Assembly: GCA_027625915.1 (NCBI GenBank)
Contig: JANTQA010000033.1
Location: forward strand, 8,122,001-8,186,000
DNA: 64,000 nt
Direction: 5' to 3'
Source of the DNA: Anaeramoeba flamelloides
Lineage: Eukaryota; Metamonada; Anaeramoebidae
In this document: piece after piece, positions 46,284 to 59,009 of the stretch
Position numbering within the stretch: position 1 is the stretch's first letter
Layout of the letters: every line of letters begins with the position of its first letter
Position numbers and translations under genes: made by a program
The notes under the pieces: generated by a model
Told to the model about the DNA's origin: nothing
The model's database searches: none
What the model saw: the letters and a program-made list of their open reading frames with translations, nothing else

Positions 46284-49200
46284 AATTGGATATAACTTTA
46301 GTAATAAATTCATCAATTTTTGTTCTAGCATTTAGCACACCAGCAGGCATTTTATCATTATAGAAATGATAAGGAGCACAATGACCAGCATCGTCGTAAT
46401 CTACAACTACTACGGAATCTGAATTCAGTGACATATCTGTGATTGATAATAAGGACCAAGGCTCATTTATTCCGTTTGTGAAGATGATGTTTGACCAGTT
46501 TACATCTTTGCCGCCATAATATGCATTGGTGAAGTCTACATCTGGATAAAATGGCTGACCATAAATTTTTTGAATTAAGGCTTTATGGAAATCTGCATCT
46601 ACTCCTTGGAAAAAGATTTTTGAATTTGGTGGTGTGTTTTTAAAAAACCCAAACTGCGAAGCCTTTTGGTAGTACCAAGATTTCCCGTCCTCGATGTATG
46701 ACTTAACTGGGTCAAGTTGCATGCAACTTCCATTTGGGTATGCGAATTGTTTAATATATTCGGCAAGCTTATCTGTTGCGGCCTCCATTGCATCACAGGC
46801 TACTGTTTCTGGCCAATCTGGTGGGTTTTGGTATTGCACGACATCCATAATCCCGCCTTGGATGTTATATTTGAACATTTGCACGTCAAATGGCATCAAG
46901 AGCTCCTGGCAGGTGTTAAACATTCTTTGGAGCTGAATTCTACCGTCAATTGTATCAAGTAAAGTATTTATTTGGGTCACTGCAGATGCAACGGAATCGA
47001 CGCACTCTGCTGAGAGCCTTGATTCAACTAATTCCATATAGCTTGTGAAATCTACAGTTGCCCAAACGGGGGACGATCCTGAAAAGACACCATCAATTAA
47101 ATGTGGGTTTTTGGTTCGAAACCATGCACTTAAGACACCAGAGTATGAGCATCCAAATCCAAAAACCTTTGTTGTTGTAGCTAAATTATATTTTTCAAAA
47201 ATGTGATGTCGGAATTGTGCAAAATCTTCCAAAACTTGTTCAGTATGAAGATATTGTAAATTTTCATTGGTATGTGATTCTTCTCCAAATGGTAAACTTA
47301 CTCCATAATATCTATGTTCAAGACTTACAACAAGTGCATTGTACTTTGATGCTAATTCAACAGGGTATCCGTACTAAGTTGTTTAATTTTTATTTGAATT
47401 TTTTTTTAGAAAAGTTATTTTAGAAAAGTTATTGTTTTTTTGTTTTGGTAAGTTGTTCAACAATAATAATTTTTTTATTATTCATATTATTGAATAAGAA
47501 ATCTGCTTTGTTTTTAACCAAAAAGTAAAAGTTTGTTTTCTTTTTTATTTGTAGGGTTTTTTTTTTTGTATTGAAATGTTTTGGTGCCTGATAAATAAAT
47601 AATTTTGAATATTTTGTAATGTGGTGTTTTTTTTTTAATTGATCGTTCGTTCTCGTCTTACAATGAGATAAATTTTTTAAAATTATATTTCTAATAAACC
47701 TTAAGAATATTTGTTAAAATAAAAAATTTACTCAAGTTCATAAATGAATATGTTACCATGTTTGGATATAAATAGTCTTTACATTATCTTTAGTTTTTTA
47801 AAAATTTAATTGAAATAACCAAACCTAACCTAATCTACCCTAACCAGAAAAACCAAATGGTGGTTTTTTTTTTTTTATTTAAGGAATTAGTAGCAAATTT
47901 ATTAAATTTCTTTTTTTTCACATTAAAAGTCATTTTTTTTTTTTTTTTTTTGCTTATCGTTGGCTTTTTACATTCTTGATCATTTGGTAGAAAAAAATTT
48001 TGAAAGATGGCTTTTATAAAGAAATAAATTTGGTTATCAATCGAATTCATATCTTATTATTTAAATCTTGCTAATTGTTTTATCTATCTTGATTTTTTTT
48101 TTTTTTTTTTGTTTGTTTTTATTAATTAAAGGATTTGTTTGAAACTGAAAAAAATGAAATTTTCAAATTTTGAAGAGCACAGAAATCGTAGAAACTACAG
48201 AAATCTTTTTTTTTCAACAAAATAGTTGTCGAAAAAGACCAAAATAGTTGCTATTAATACAATAAAGAGGATTTGGTAATTCTAAAAGAGAAAATTTTAG
48301 ATAGGTCAGAAAAAAAGTCACTGAAATCACACAAACCAAAGCGCATATTCACATTTTTTTGAGTTTGTGATTTTTTTCAATACGAAGGTTCGATTTTCTT
48401 TAAAAATGATGGGTTTCTTTTGGCTTCTGTGATTTCTGTGATTTCTTAAATCTGAATTTTTCATTTTTAATTTTTTTTGTAAAAAACTCTTTTTATGTAT
48501 CAAAGAAAAAAGAATCAAATAATTTTAATTAAGTACTTTGATAAAATTCGTGATTAAATGAAAAGAATCCAATTTTCATAGGATATTTTCAATTGATGAG
48601 ATCAAATAAACAATTCTTTTACTTAAAAAAATCAGGATTGAGTTGATGGAAAATTACTCTTTCAAAAAATGAAAAACAAAGTCAGTTTTTCGAAAAAAAA
48701 GAAAAAGGAAAAAAGAAAACAAAAACAACTTTTCCAAAAGTTGTAAATCAAACTATCACCCAAAAAGCAATATCAGATCAATAAATTAAAATTTAAGGAG
48801 GTTAACTAAAATAAAAAACTGTTTGACTGTATATCAATAGAAAATGAATGATTTTTTACTTTGTTTTCTCGACTTTTTAAAACCAAAACTAAACATTTAA
48901 ATCAGAGACTATATTGGCGTGCTATTATTGTTAAAGTACTTTATTTAAAATCTTGGGATAAAATAAACCCCTTAAGGATAAGAATCCTTAAATTCCTAAG
49001 CTGGGGTGTCGGATTATATGATTTCAAATAAATAATCATAAATTCAGGGTTTCTTTTTTATTAAAAAGAAGAAAAGAAAATACAGTAATTATCAGTAATT
49101 AGTAAAAAGTAAACATTTTTTAAATTCAAGTTTTTATTGTTCTATGTTTCTTCTAAATTTAATATTTTTCACTAAATATTTTGATATTTCAAAATTTTTA

Positions 49201-50261
49201 AATCTAACATGAATATTAAGCGATTTTACCATTAGAAATTTTGGATACTGTTTTTGAAAAGTGTTTTTTCTTCAAGATCCTATCTATTCCTGAATTATAA
49301 GTCTGTGGTATATCGCTGGTGTTCTAATCTCATCGTTTAATGCTTATAATGATTCGTATTTGAATTTATATTTTGGGGATTTTACTTTAAATATGTAGTG
49401 TAAAAATATTCTTTAATATAGAATATCTCATCAAATAGCCACTGAACTTGAAATCAATTGTGGTTGTTTTATGGAGAATTTAATAAATTTACAATATTCA
49501 AAATTACATTTTTTTGGATCATTACAAAATATATTATACTCTTCAGATCTTTTCATCTTTTGATAAATTCTAATTAGTTTGCCAATATTTTTCCTCCTCG
49601 TTTATCAGAACTGGAGGCCTCAATTAAAAGGAATTCAAAGAAAATCTTTGTAGATTGTAGATTAGTGTACAATACTACCATTTTCCAATTAAGAAATGTA
49701 AAATTTTTATTTCAACTTCCAATCTTAAACAAATAGAAGCATGGTGTCTTTATTTTTAGAGTTTTTGGATTTACTGCTTAGTGACAGATGAAAAAACACT
49801 TAGTCTGAGAATGAGTTATTTTGAAGTGACTAAATTTGTGAAAATTTATTCATTTTTTAGTAAAAGAAAGTCTTTGTGCGTAAATTTAACTGAGTTTATA
49901 GGACTCTTTCAAGAGCGTTTGTATTCACAATTCCCCCATTTTTACCTGAAAACGTCGTCAATAGGAATCGTATTTTTTTGGAAATAGTATAATGAGAAAA
50001 AAAAAAAAAAAAAAAAAAGAATAAAAAGCAATATTGTACTTCGTTATAAAGTCCTGGCATTGGGCCTTCACCATTAAAAATAAAAAAAAGTGGACCACCT
50101 TCTTGATAATAAGTATCGTTTACATAGTAAAGTTGTTGAAATTTTCGATCGTCAAGTGGATTGAAGTGATCGATTTTTTGTTCAAACCAGTAATCAGTTG
50201 TTGCAGTTGTTAGCGTTACTAAAACAAACAAAGTCACAAGAAGTTGAGAAATTGTTTTCAT
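46282..50261 (-). CDS. Serine carboxypeptidase/aminopeptidase family S28 (PRCP/DPP7-like)
   Basis: Peptidases of this family cleave near Pro in lysosomes or outside the cell. Exon 1 is 50261-50040 and exon 2 is 47373-46282, giving 437 residues, close to the family norm. The join (donor GTACAA, acceptor ACTTAG, phase 0) keeps the exact spacing between GEGP and EHRYYG known from the family. Residues 1-21 are a signal peptide. Motifs: WFEQKIDHFNP at 25-35, GGPLFFIFNGEGP at 55-67, LEHRYYG at 92-98, the nucleophile region GFGCSYSGVLSAWFR with Ser150, and GHCAPYHF with His405. In the acid motif NG..DPW the Asp is replaced by Glu378 (NGINEPW), which is unusual for this family. Several Cys and N-glycosylation sites fit a secretory-pathway enzyme. 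The 2.67-kb intron is the largest confidently framed one here. Full activity is uncertain because of the Glu. Confidence 0.88.
47374..50039 (-). other. 2.7-kb intron of the S28 peptidase gene
   Basis: Most of it is A+T-rich, with T runs near 47930 and 48100. Between about 49240 and 49990 the G+C rises and a plus-strand frame of about 68 codons is open (VTKFVKIYSFFSKRKS, LTEFIGLFQERL), antisense to the host gene. It could be a nested exon or relic. No known element is seen. Confidence 0.6.
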
Positions 50262-51049
50262 TGTAATTTACTTTGATTCACAAATAAAAAAAGCAAATAT
50301 TTTAAAAAAAATAAAAATGAAAAAGGAAGTTTTCGAAGCAAAATTCTTTTATTTTGAAGACGGTCTATATTGAGGGTTGTATGGTAGTAAGGAAATTACT
50401 TTTAAATTCTGAAAAATTATTCTCAAAAATACCAACGAGTCAACAAACAGAGGTATTTTTGTGGGAAATTCTTATTTTTTCTCAAGTCACTCGAACTGAC
50501 TCTCTAAGTAAACAACAAACAATCTCTCGAATTAAACAAAGACTTGTTTGTGTTCTTCATCTCTGCTTTAATTTTTTATTTGCAGTTTTAAGGGGCTAAT
50601 GAATCTTATTTATTTTTTCCAAAGCAGTCAGATCACTTATTTACATATTTTGAATTAGAATTAGAAAACCAAATCCAATTTTAAAACTTGAGAGAGAATT
50701 TATTTATTTTTCGAATAATTAAATTTTGAGTAAAAAGATCTAATCTATTTTTGGTTTGTATTTTTGTATTAAATTTGTAAATGTAAAAATTGTCAAAAAC
50801 ATTTTTATTGTTCTGAAATCTCACTTTGTGGAATTTTTGATAGTTTTCCTTTACAAATTACATTTGAAATTACAATCCTATTTTAAAAATACAAAAAATA
50901 AATCAAATATTGAATCTCTGAAGATCAGAAAAAATTGATTAATAATTTTCTGTTCAATAATTTATGAACCTTCTTGAAATTTAAGGACTGAGCTTACAAG
51001 TGAAATTAAAAGTTAAATGTGTTTTGATCATGTTTTGGTGGTTAGTAAT
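50262..51049. other. Promoter side of the S28 gene, with an unassigned plus-strand frame
   Basis: The 92 bases upstream of the peptidase start contain A/T runs. On the plus strand an 81-codon frame at 50354-50599 has G+C above background and reads as a plausible protein (FSKIPTSQQTEVFLWEIL, SKQQTISRIKQRL) but matches no family I know. It could be a short divergent gene. The rest is A+T-rich. Confidence 0.3.
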
Positions 51050-51300
51050 CCTCACAAATATTTTATCAAGGTAGATCTACTAAGGAAAAAATGAAATATT
51101 TTTTCAAAATTTGTGTCCTAGTTTCTAAAAATGAAAAAGAATATGTCTGGAAAAAACATCTTTTTGCGAAATTTTCTTCCTATATAAAAAGGTCATACCC
51201 TAATACCTTGCTAATAATTTTCTAAACATTTTTTTTTATCTTAGCCAAAAATTTATACGGTAGGATCTTACGGTATAGAAGTCACAATTGAGAAAAAGGG
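51050..51300 (+). other. Coding-like exons of an unidentified gene or relic
   Basis: A frame is open from 51050 to a stop near 51224 and reads like a soluble protein (SKNEKEYVWKKHLFAKF). That segment resembles the end of an F-box-like region, but weakly. It is followed by TGCTAAT, TCTAAAC, a T run and TTATCTTAG, a model 3' splice site. After it comes a second open stretch, PKIYTVGSYGIEVTIEKK. The phases of the two stretches do not agree under the obvious donor, so I leave it unresolved. Confidence 0.3.
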
Positions 51301-52444
51301 TAAACAAATTTGTATATATTTTCTAGTAAGGTTATAATTTGATCCTAAAAGTATGGAAAAGTATTTAGTATAATATAGAATCCATCAAAATCCAGATTTT
51401 CTTAAAAATGAAAGATCAATTTTTTTCAACTTACACAATAATTTTTAAAATAAATCTCTTGACGAATTTTTCCAAATTTAATATATATTTAGATCATTGG
51501 ATATAAAATTTCATCAATATTTCCAAAAAACATCAACTCGAAATGTTCATGTACTAATATTCGTGTTTTGTTAAAAATAATTCAAAAAAAAAAAAAATTG
51601 TCAAACAAAAATACAGTAACTATTTTGGGTATTTGATACTCCTGATTCTGTTCAAAATATCTTATAGAGTAAAAAACTCACTGGAAAACATTATCGGGAA
51701 CTCAACCCATTAAAAAACCAAAAAAAAAAAAAGGAAAAAAAATACAAAAAACTTCAAGAACAAAACAACCCCTTTGTAAATAAAGGTTGTAATTTATGTG
51801 GACATTGTAACAATTCAAATAAAGCAATTACTAAAACAAGTTACAATGCAATCTTCAACAATTATAGTTACTTATTGTGGGTTTTTTTAATAAAATTTAT
51901 TCTTTATGTATGAAAAACATGATAATTTTTCTATTTCAACACTATGTTTCGTTTTAAGGGTGTTCGGGTTTAGGTATCTAAAAATTTCTTATTCATTTTT
52001 CATTAAAAACATACCCATAAAAAGATTTTTTGTTCCAAATAGTAGAATATTTTCATGAACAAGAATTTACAAATTAATGCGATTGAATAAAAATTCCCGA
52101 GAAAACTTGATAAAATACCAACGCCATCCATAAAAGATTTTGTAATATTTATTTTTTTGAATATTAAGAGTTTCAACAACAAATTGTAATTAATAAAATA
52201 AGTTATTCAATAATATATATAAGCCAAATTTCAAAATTAGTGGCAACCTTTTCAATTATTATTATTTTCTTTTTTCATTTGTTTTTCAAAAAATAAAATG
52301 ATTTCACGATATTTTTATTTATTAATCTATATTGGTTATTATCTCGAAACACTTTAATAAAATACATTATTATTCAAAAAAAAAAATAATTAAACAAATT
52401 TTTTTCTGATGAAAAATCTGCCCCTATTTTTGAAATTAAGCTTA
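51301..52444. other. Gene-free tract
   Basis: A+T-rich sequence. A patch near 51700-51860 is Lys/Asn-coding in style (NKGCNLCGHCNNSNKAIT is one open stretch around 51765-51830) but has no family match. Confidence 0.4.
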
Positions 52445-52860
52445 GTTGGGAAAAATTCCAGACATGTAAAAAAACCCTGACAAGATTTTTAATTGTGTAT
52501 ATTAGGAAATTTTTTGTTTAATTTCTTTTATTTTCAATAAAATCATTTTTATAAATTACCATTTTTTTTTATGGTCCTAGTAATAAACGCACCAAAAGTA
52601 CATTAAAGTACGGTGTCTCTAGAATCCTCAAATAAATGTTTGATAGAATAAGTAGATCAACTTTTTTGGAAAAAAAAAAGAATTTTAAAGAGGTTTCTAG
52701 AGGTTTACTAGAGTATGGAAAATGATAATTTTAATTCTTGTTTTTTACTTGATTGAATCATGTTTTGAAAGAGTTCAATTTCATTAATCATATTTCTAAT
52801 CAGTGGGTGTGTTATAATTTTAAGAGTTTGATTCTTTAATAAAATTTCAAACAAATTTTT
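52445..52860. mobile_element. Inverted-repeat element R4, copy 3 (right end lost)
   Basis: The left end GGGAAAAATTCCAGACATG, the core TTTTTAATTGTGTATATTAG and the internal blocks (GTGTCTCTAGAAT, GAGGTTTACTAGAGT, TGATTGAAT) match 33394-33874. The right inverted repeat is not recognisable. Confidence 0.7.
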
Positions 52861-52910
52861 ACACAATTCTTGTAATATGCTGCCAAAACCCAACGAAAAG
52901 TACATCTAGG

Positions 52911-52990
52911 TGCCTAGATTTTCCAGAATTTAAAATAATAGAGCAAAATATAAAATTTTACTCAATTCTTTTAAATTCTGGAAAAGCTAA
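52911..52990 (+). repeat. Stem-loop family member, copy at 52.9 kb
   Basis: TGCCTAGATTTTCCAGAATT pairs with AATTCTGGAAAAGCTA. The loop shares GAGCAAAAT with the copy at 2509-2589. Confidence 0.7.
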
Positions 52991-53976
52991 TGAAGTTTTT
53001 TATAAGTTGAATAATAAACTAAGGATAAATTAGAGGATTAGCTTGTTATTTCTCAAATTAAAGAAAAACTAAGGAAAAATAAGAGGGATTAATTACCTCG
53101 CCCCAAGGAAAAAAAAAAAAAAAAACCTAATAATAATAAAATCTAATGATTTTATGTCCAATAATATTTTTAATAGATTTTTTAGAGTCAATTGAACTAT
53201 CGATCACCTATATGATTTACTTATACATTCGAAAATAAATTAACACCAGTGGAATTTATAGGGATATTAATCTTGTAAACAAGATAAATTAAACAGTGTA
53301 AAAATATTTTTTAAATGGTTAATAATTTCATCCATTTGTGTATAATAAATCAAAATTCTTAATTTTTCTAGATAATTTTTTGAAATTACTTTTCATTAGA
53401 CTTACTTGTTTTTTTTTTTTTTTGAATCGGATTAGGTATTTCAACAATATTTAAATAATATTTTGAGATCAAAGTGACCAAAAATTGATTCATAAAGAAC
53501 ATTCTCTTTCACTCAGAAGTGTTTTTTTTTTTTTTTTTTTTTTCATCATGTATAATACAAAATGATGGCACTTTGGTTGTGAGTTCAGAAAAAAAATTTT
53601 TTACAAAAGTAGCAAAACAAGAAAGGAACAAATTTTCAATTTTGTCGCTTTTCTCAAAAGGTGCTATTTTGAATTGTTTGAAAATCAACAAAAAAAAATA
53701 AAATAATCTCTGATTTTTCTTCAAGTGAAACAAAACCAAATTAAACATCTCTTAATAAAACCATAAATGATTAAAAAAAGTTTCACAAAGTAAAAAATTT
53801 ATTTTATCCAATTTTGTCATATCAAAAAACTTCTTTAATTCATCATACCTTACTAGATGAGAACTAAGAAACCGTTAATGGGGTTACCAAGAGTTGAGTG
53901 GTATTTCATGTGAATTATCCAAGATTGACCTTGGCCGCCACTAATGGGATATTTATAATTTGGCGGCATGTTTATT
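52991..53976. other. Gene-free 3' flank of the cyclin gene
   Basis: A+T-rich sequence with long T runs near 53410 and 53523-53542. The short frames on both strands at 53509-53748 look like chance. Confidence 0.5.
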
Positions 53977-55548
53977 TTAATGAAATAGTCTTCTATTAAT
54001 CTTTTTTTCCTTCTTTTTTTCCTTCCTTTTCCCCTTCTTTCCCCCCTTCTTTCCCCCCTTCTTTTTCTCCTTCTTTTTCTCCTTCTTTTTCCCCTTCTTT
54101 TCTTCTCTTCTTCTTCTCTCCCCTCTCTCCGTTTCCCCATTCCACACGTTCTTCCTTTTTGTATTATTATTATTATTATTTTTTTTTTTCTTTTTCTTTG
54201 TGGGAATGGCGTTCAAAAGTAAGGAATTATCAAAATTTTCATCGTTACCAAATATTTCTTCTAATGACATTTTTTGTTCTTGAAAATTTAATTCTTGTTT
54301 TTTAAGATAATCGTTTTCTTTATTTTGGATTTCCTTCTCCCTTTTTTCTTTATATCTGACAAATTAAATAATGTATAATAATGAAATAAAGAAATAGAAA
54401 ATAAGGATTTAATAAAATAAATAAACCAGAAAACAATGGTATTATATAAATTAATTCAAAAGTAAAGGTGTGGAAGATTAAAACATACATTTCACTATTT
54501 GGATCATTCAAGGGGTTTTTAAAAAATTTAATTTTTAATTTTATGATTTGAATTTTCAATAATTCTTCTTTTTTAAAATACTTTTCAAAATTTAATGTAT
54601 TGTTTGGTATTGGTATCTCTTCAATGATTTGATCAATTTTTTCAATTGACAAATAAGAAGAAAAATAATTTGTATTTAAAAAATGAAAAAAATCCACAAA
54701 ATTGAATTTGAACGAGACCGGAATAAATTGTAATAAGAGTTTCAAAATTGAAATTGATATTTCGTGGGGGGTGAAATAGAATAAAATTTCATTCATGATT
54801 GAATATTTTACAATATTTTCACAAATCGAAAAGGATGTTGATTTCACTTGCTGCTGAGTTAATTGCTGAGATTGGTCAACAAGAAAGCCCGAAGTGATTG
54901 CATCGTCTAGCATTAACCTCAGAAAATGCAAAGGGTGGTGAATTTTTAAATGGAATTGAATTTCATTTAATAAAACCTTTTCGTTCTTTAGAATGATTTC
55001 TAAAGTGCAATCTTCTTTAGTCATTATTCCCTTGTCAATCGAGATTTTTAAGAGATCATATGGTAAAGCGTTTTCTTCTTCAACCTTACTTGCTAAGGAG
55101 ATTGCAGATAAGAAAATCAAAATTGGATCATAATCTATAGCGCTTTTCTCCGTATAAAAGCGTTGTAAATATGTCACACTTGTTATTCCAACTTTCAGTG
55201 ATAAAGAATAATAGGTTTTAATATTATTTAAAATAAAATGATAATAATACAATAATAAATCCTGAGATTCCTTAAATGTTGGCCTTTCCTGTTTTTTTTC
55301 TTTTTCAATTTCTTGTTCTTTTTCTTTTTCTTGTTCTTGCCCTTGCTCTTGCTCTTGACCTTGAACTTCTGATTTTTTTGTTGTTTGGCTATTTTTGGAA
55401 AGTATCTATTTGAAAAAATTGAAAGAATTTATTTTGTTTAATTTTCATTTAGTTTCACTATTTGTATTTTTTGTTCATTGAAAATTTCAGATTTTTTTTC
55501 ACTTGTATATTTGTTTTTTAGCTTTTTATCGAGTTCAAACAATTTTCT
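53977..55548 (-). CDS. Transcriptional cyclin, C/H type (5' end unresolved)
   Basis: Partner of a CDK7- or CDK8-type kinase that acts on RNA polymerase II. The exons are 55548-55459, 55405-54489 and 54355-53977. The last join (donor GTATGT, acceptor TTTGTCAG) is well supported; the first intron is only 53 bases. In this numbering (461 residues) the first cyclin fold covers about 80-180: LLLYYYHFIL, then VGITSVTYLQRFYTEKS, then DPILIFLSAISLASKVEEE. It is followed by LLNEIQFHLKIHHPLHFL, closest to the cyclin H sequence at that place, and a second, degenerate cyclin fold. A Glu/Gln/Lys tract precedes the box. The tail after DPNSEM is predicted disordered and ends in about 60 Lys/Arg/Glu/Gly residues with an Asn run. 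No ATG lies in the first exon, so an upstream exon is required; see 59935-60038. Cyclin identity is firm; C versus H is open. Confidence 0.8.
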
Positions 55549-57201
55549 CTTTTTAAAATAAAAAAAAAAAATTGTTTATTTGATTTTTAAAGGGTTTTTG
55601 TAATTTTTGTATCAAAATATAAATCAAAATTAAAAATGGCTTTAAGGTGTTTGTTTAAAAATGAAAAAAACAAATGAAATTTTCAAATTTTTCACAAATT
55701 GTTTTTTTATCAAAAATATTTTTTTAAAAATATCGAATTAGGTTCTAGTAATAAAATAAAGCTGATTTGTTCAGATTGGTTCGGAGAATATTCTATTTTT
55801 GTAAAAAAAAAAAAAAAAAAAAAACAAATCACATTCATTCTTTTTTTGAATGAAAGAGTAAGTGTTGAGATTTGAAAAAAAAATAATTTTTATTAAAATT
55901 AACAATAAAATGAGAATTTTCTTTTTTGTTTTTTTGCAAATTTTAAGTTCGTGATCTTTAATTTTGAGAACAAAGAGTTAACTTTTCAACAACTAAAATT
56001 TCAAAGTCGAGTAAACACCTTTTCATATTCAATATATCACATAAAGGTACACTATTTTTGATAAAAATTTTCTTATTAAAATCAAAAAAAAAAAAAATTT
56101 GTCTTTATTTTTTAGTGTTTAATTTGTATTAAAAACTAAACCAGCGTGTGATGCACGATCGATCTCTAAAAATCAACAATGAAAAACGTAGAAATTTTGA
56201 GAAAAAGGGTGCCAACGCGGAAATATGTAACTCAATTTCAAATTAGAACTGTCGTGGGTGATAATTTTAATTTGGAAACAAGTGTGTCAGTTTTAAAGTG
56301 TCAACCTTGGGCACTTTTTGAGATCTGGAAGATTTTTTTTGTTCATTTTTTTTGCCCTTTTCGGAAGAGTATACTTTGAGAAATGATTGGGTAACTTTGT
56401 TAAATTTTGTAAATAAAAGGGGTTGCGGAACAATCCCAAATTTGAGTAAATTTAATTAAATCAATTTTATATTAAAAAAAAAATGATTTGTTTCAAATTG
56501 AAGAAATTTAGCCCTTTGGAAAACTAAAACAGGACAAGATTAATTTTTTTTTTATAAATTTGATATGTTGGAATTTTTTATTTCAAATTTTTGATTTTTT
56601 GGCAATTAAATCCTCTCAATTTTTTTTTTTTTTTTTTTTGTTATTTGAATTTTGGTAATTAAAAGAAGTTAAATTTCACAGGAATTTTTTTTTGTTATTT
56701 GAATTTTTTGTCTTTGATCCTTTGAATTTTTTTTTGTGGTTAATTGGATTTTTTAAATTGAGATCATTTGAATTTTTTTGGTTATTTGAATTTTTTGTCA
56801 TGTTGATTCTGTGAATTTTTTTTTTGTTTTCAAGAAATTTTTTGTCTTTGATACTTTGAATTTTTTTTTTTGTTCAATTGAATTTTATCATCCGAAGAAG
56901 ATCAATTTCACAATTCCATTTTTTAGGCGGTAAGCCACTCATTGGGTATGGGGGGGGGGTAAGTGACTAGAACCTTAAAAAATATAATTTTATTAGGGAA
57001 AAACTAATTCAGAAAAAATAACAGAAATCCGAAAAAACAATAAAACAGAGAGAATAATTAAACGAAATTTAAGGGAGTAGCCCCCATAAAGTCAAAATTT
57101 TCATTTTTTAATATTTTTAAAGAAGATTTGAAAACAACATTTTTTACTTTGATGTGTCTAGTTGTCTTTTAGTATGTGAAGTACTTGTTGAAAACCAATT
57201 T

Positions 57202-57356
57202 ATTAATAATAATTTCAAAGGTAAAATTAAATACCAAAATGGAATGTTGAGTTGATTTGTTTAATCTACTTTGGGAAATGTTAAATGGCCTAACTTTTAT
57301 TCTTATTCCAACATTCTATGGTGGTATTTTATTTTAGCTTTGAAATTAAAATTAAT
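57202..57356. repeat. Imperfect inverted repeat (MITE-like)
   Basis: A left arm starting ATTAATAATAATTTCAAAGG and a right arm that mirrors it over about 48 bases, with several mismatches, enclose about 60 bases. No exact target duplication can be assigned. Confidence 0.55.
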
Positions 57357-59009
57357 AATTTCTTTTTAAACAAAGAAATACTTTAAATACTCAAAATCAA
57401 AAAAAAAAAAAACACAACTAAATAAAAAAGACGATTTTCAGATCCAATTGTAAATTAAAAAAAAAGTGAAGTTGTTGACTTCTGGCATAAGACTCTTATT
57501 TTTATTGAACTTAGTCTAAAATTTAAAAGAACTAATGTGTACTTTGATCAATAAAAAAAAAAGAAATGGTAAACAATCTTAAGATCGTTCATTTTATATT
57601 AAATCGTTTTTTTGTGAAATATTTTGAATTTAACTGCTGTTTTTTAAAAAATGATTCTGTAAAGCGATTTTTTTAACTAAAAGAGAATTAAAAATATAGA
57701 ATACACTTAATGATTTCTATTACCCTGTGTATTTGTATTGGTGATTAAATCTAATATAATAATAAGTTGGAATTCAAGGATTATTCCAAAAATATAAAGC
57801 ATTGTTGATGTAAATGTTCAATCAACCCACCAACCAGGTATCAAACCACAAGAAAAATATCTTTTGATCTGATCAATGGTTTAATTTGTTTCTTTGAGTT
57901 TATTTTTCAAAATTGATTGTTTCTTTGAAGATCTTTGTATGATCAAATTATTATTTTTCTAAATCTAAAATATGTTAAAATTACTTGTAAAGTTACAAAG
58001 TTTGAAATTCCAAATTAATTTTTAACACTAGTATGAAGACCAATATCATGATTTGTAATTTACTCTTATAAAATAGAATCTCAAAATTCCAAATAATTGC
58101 ACATTTTACTAAAACTGGTTAGAAATTGAAATAAAAATGCTAAATTAATCTTTTGTACTTCGAAATGGATAATTATAATAAACCAAAGTGGGTATTTTTT
58201 AAAATGCACAAAATAACGAATTTTAAAGATTGAAAAGGTAATAGAAATAGGTTTTTTTTTGATAATATTGTTTTGATATATTTTGTTAAATTGATGAGTC
58301 GAAGTTGAGCAAATATTGTTAAAAAAAACGTTGAAATAAATCCTAGTTTAATACTTTTAAAATAAGGATATATTTGTATTTATTAAAATTCAAAAGAATT
58401 ATCTAGAAAATATTATGGAACTTTTGTAAGATAAAAACGAAAAGGGTGGTTTATTATTTTATTAATAATAAATAAGTTACTGAAACATTTCAAGTAAGGT
58501 AAAAAAAAAAAAAAAGTAATTTAATTAACATAAAATTATTTAATAAATTATTAAAAGAATATTCCCAAATAAAATAAATTGCCTTTGAAAAGCTTATTAC
58601 ACTATTAAATAAAAAATTATATACAAAATACCAATAAAACCTGAAATTCCCTTTTCTGAATAGAATTTTGAAAAAAACATAATTATTATGTTTATTTTTT
58701 GAGATCTCTAGAATATTGAGTTTGGTGGAATATTTGCCGATCTGGTTATAATCAAATAATTACAAAGTATTATAAAAACATAATCTGAAAATACAAAGTG
58801 AAAGGGTTTTTAGTCTTATAGCTCAAAAAATAAGATCCACAAAAAAATTAAATAAATTTCTCCAAATTTAATATTTTTTTTAAGAATATTTTCTCTTGAA
58901 TTTTAATTGTTATTAGCAAAATTAAAGTTTTAGATTTTTTTAAATTTTTGGTGAATCTCGAAATTAAGAACACCAATACAATTTTTTATAAACAATCACA
59001 TATTTCAAT

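Noticed and set aside
46282-50261. Two separate S28 gene fragments rather than one gene
   Set aside because: Joining at 50040/47373 gives the exact family spacing between GEGP and EHRYYG with phase kept.
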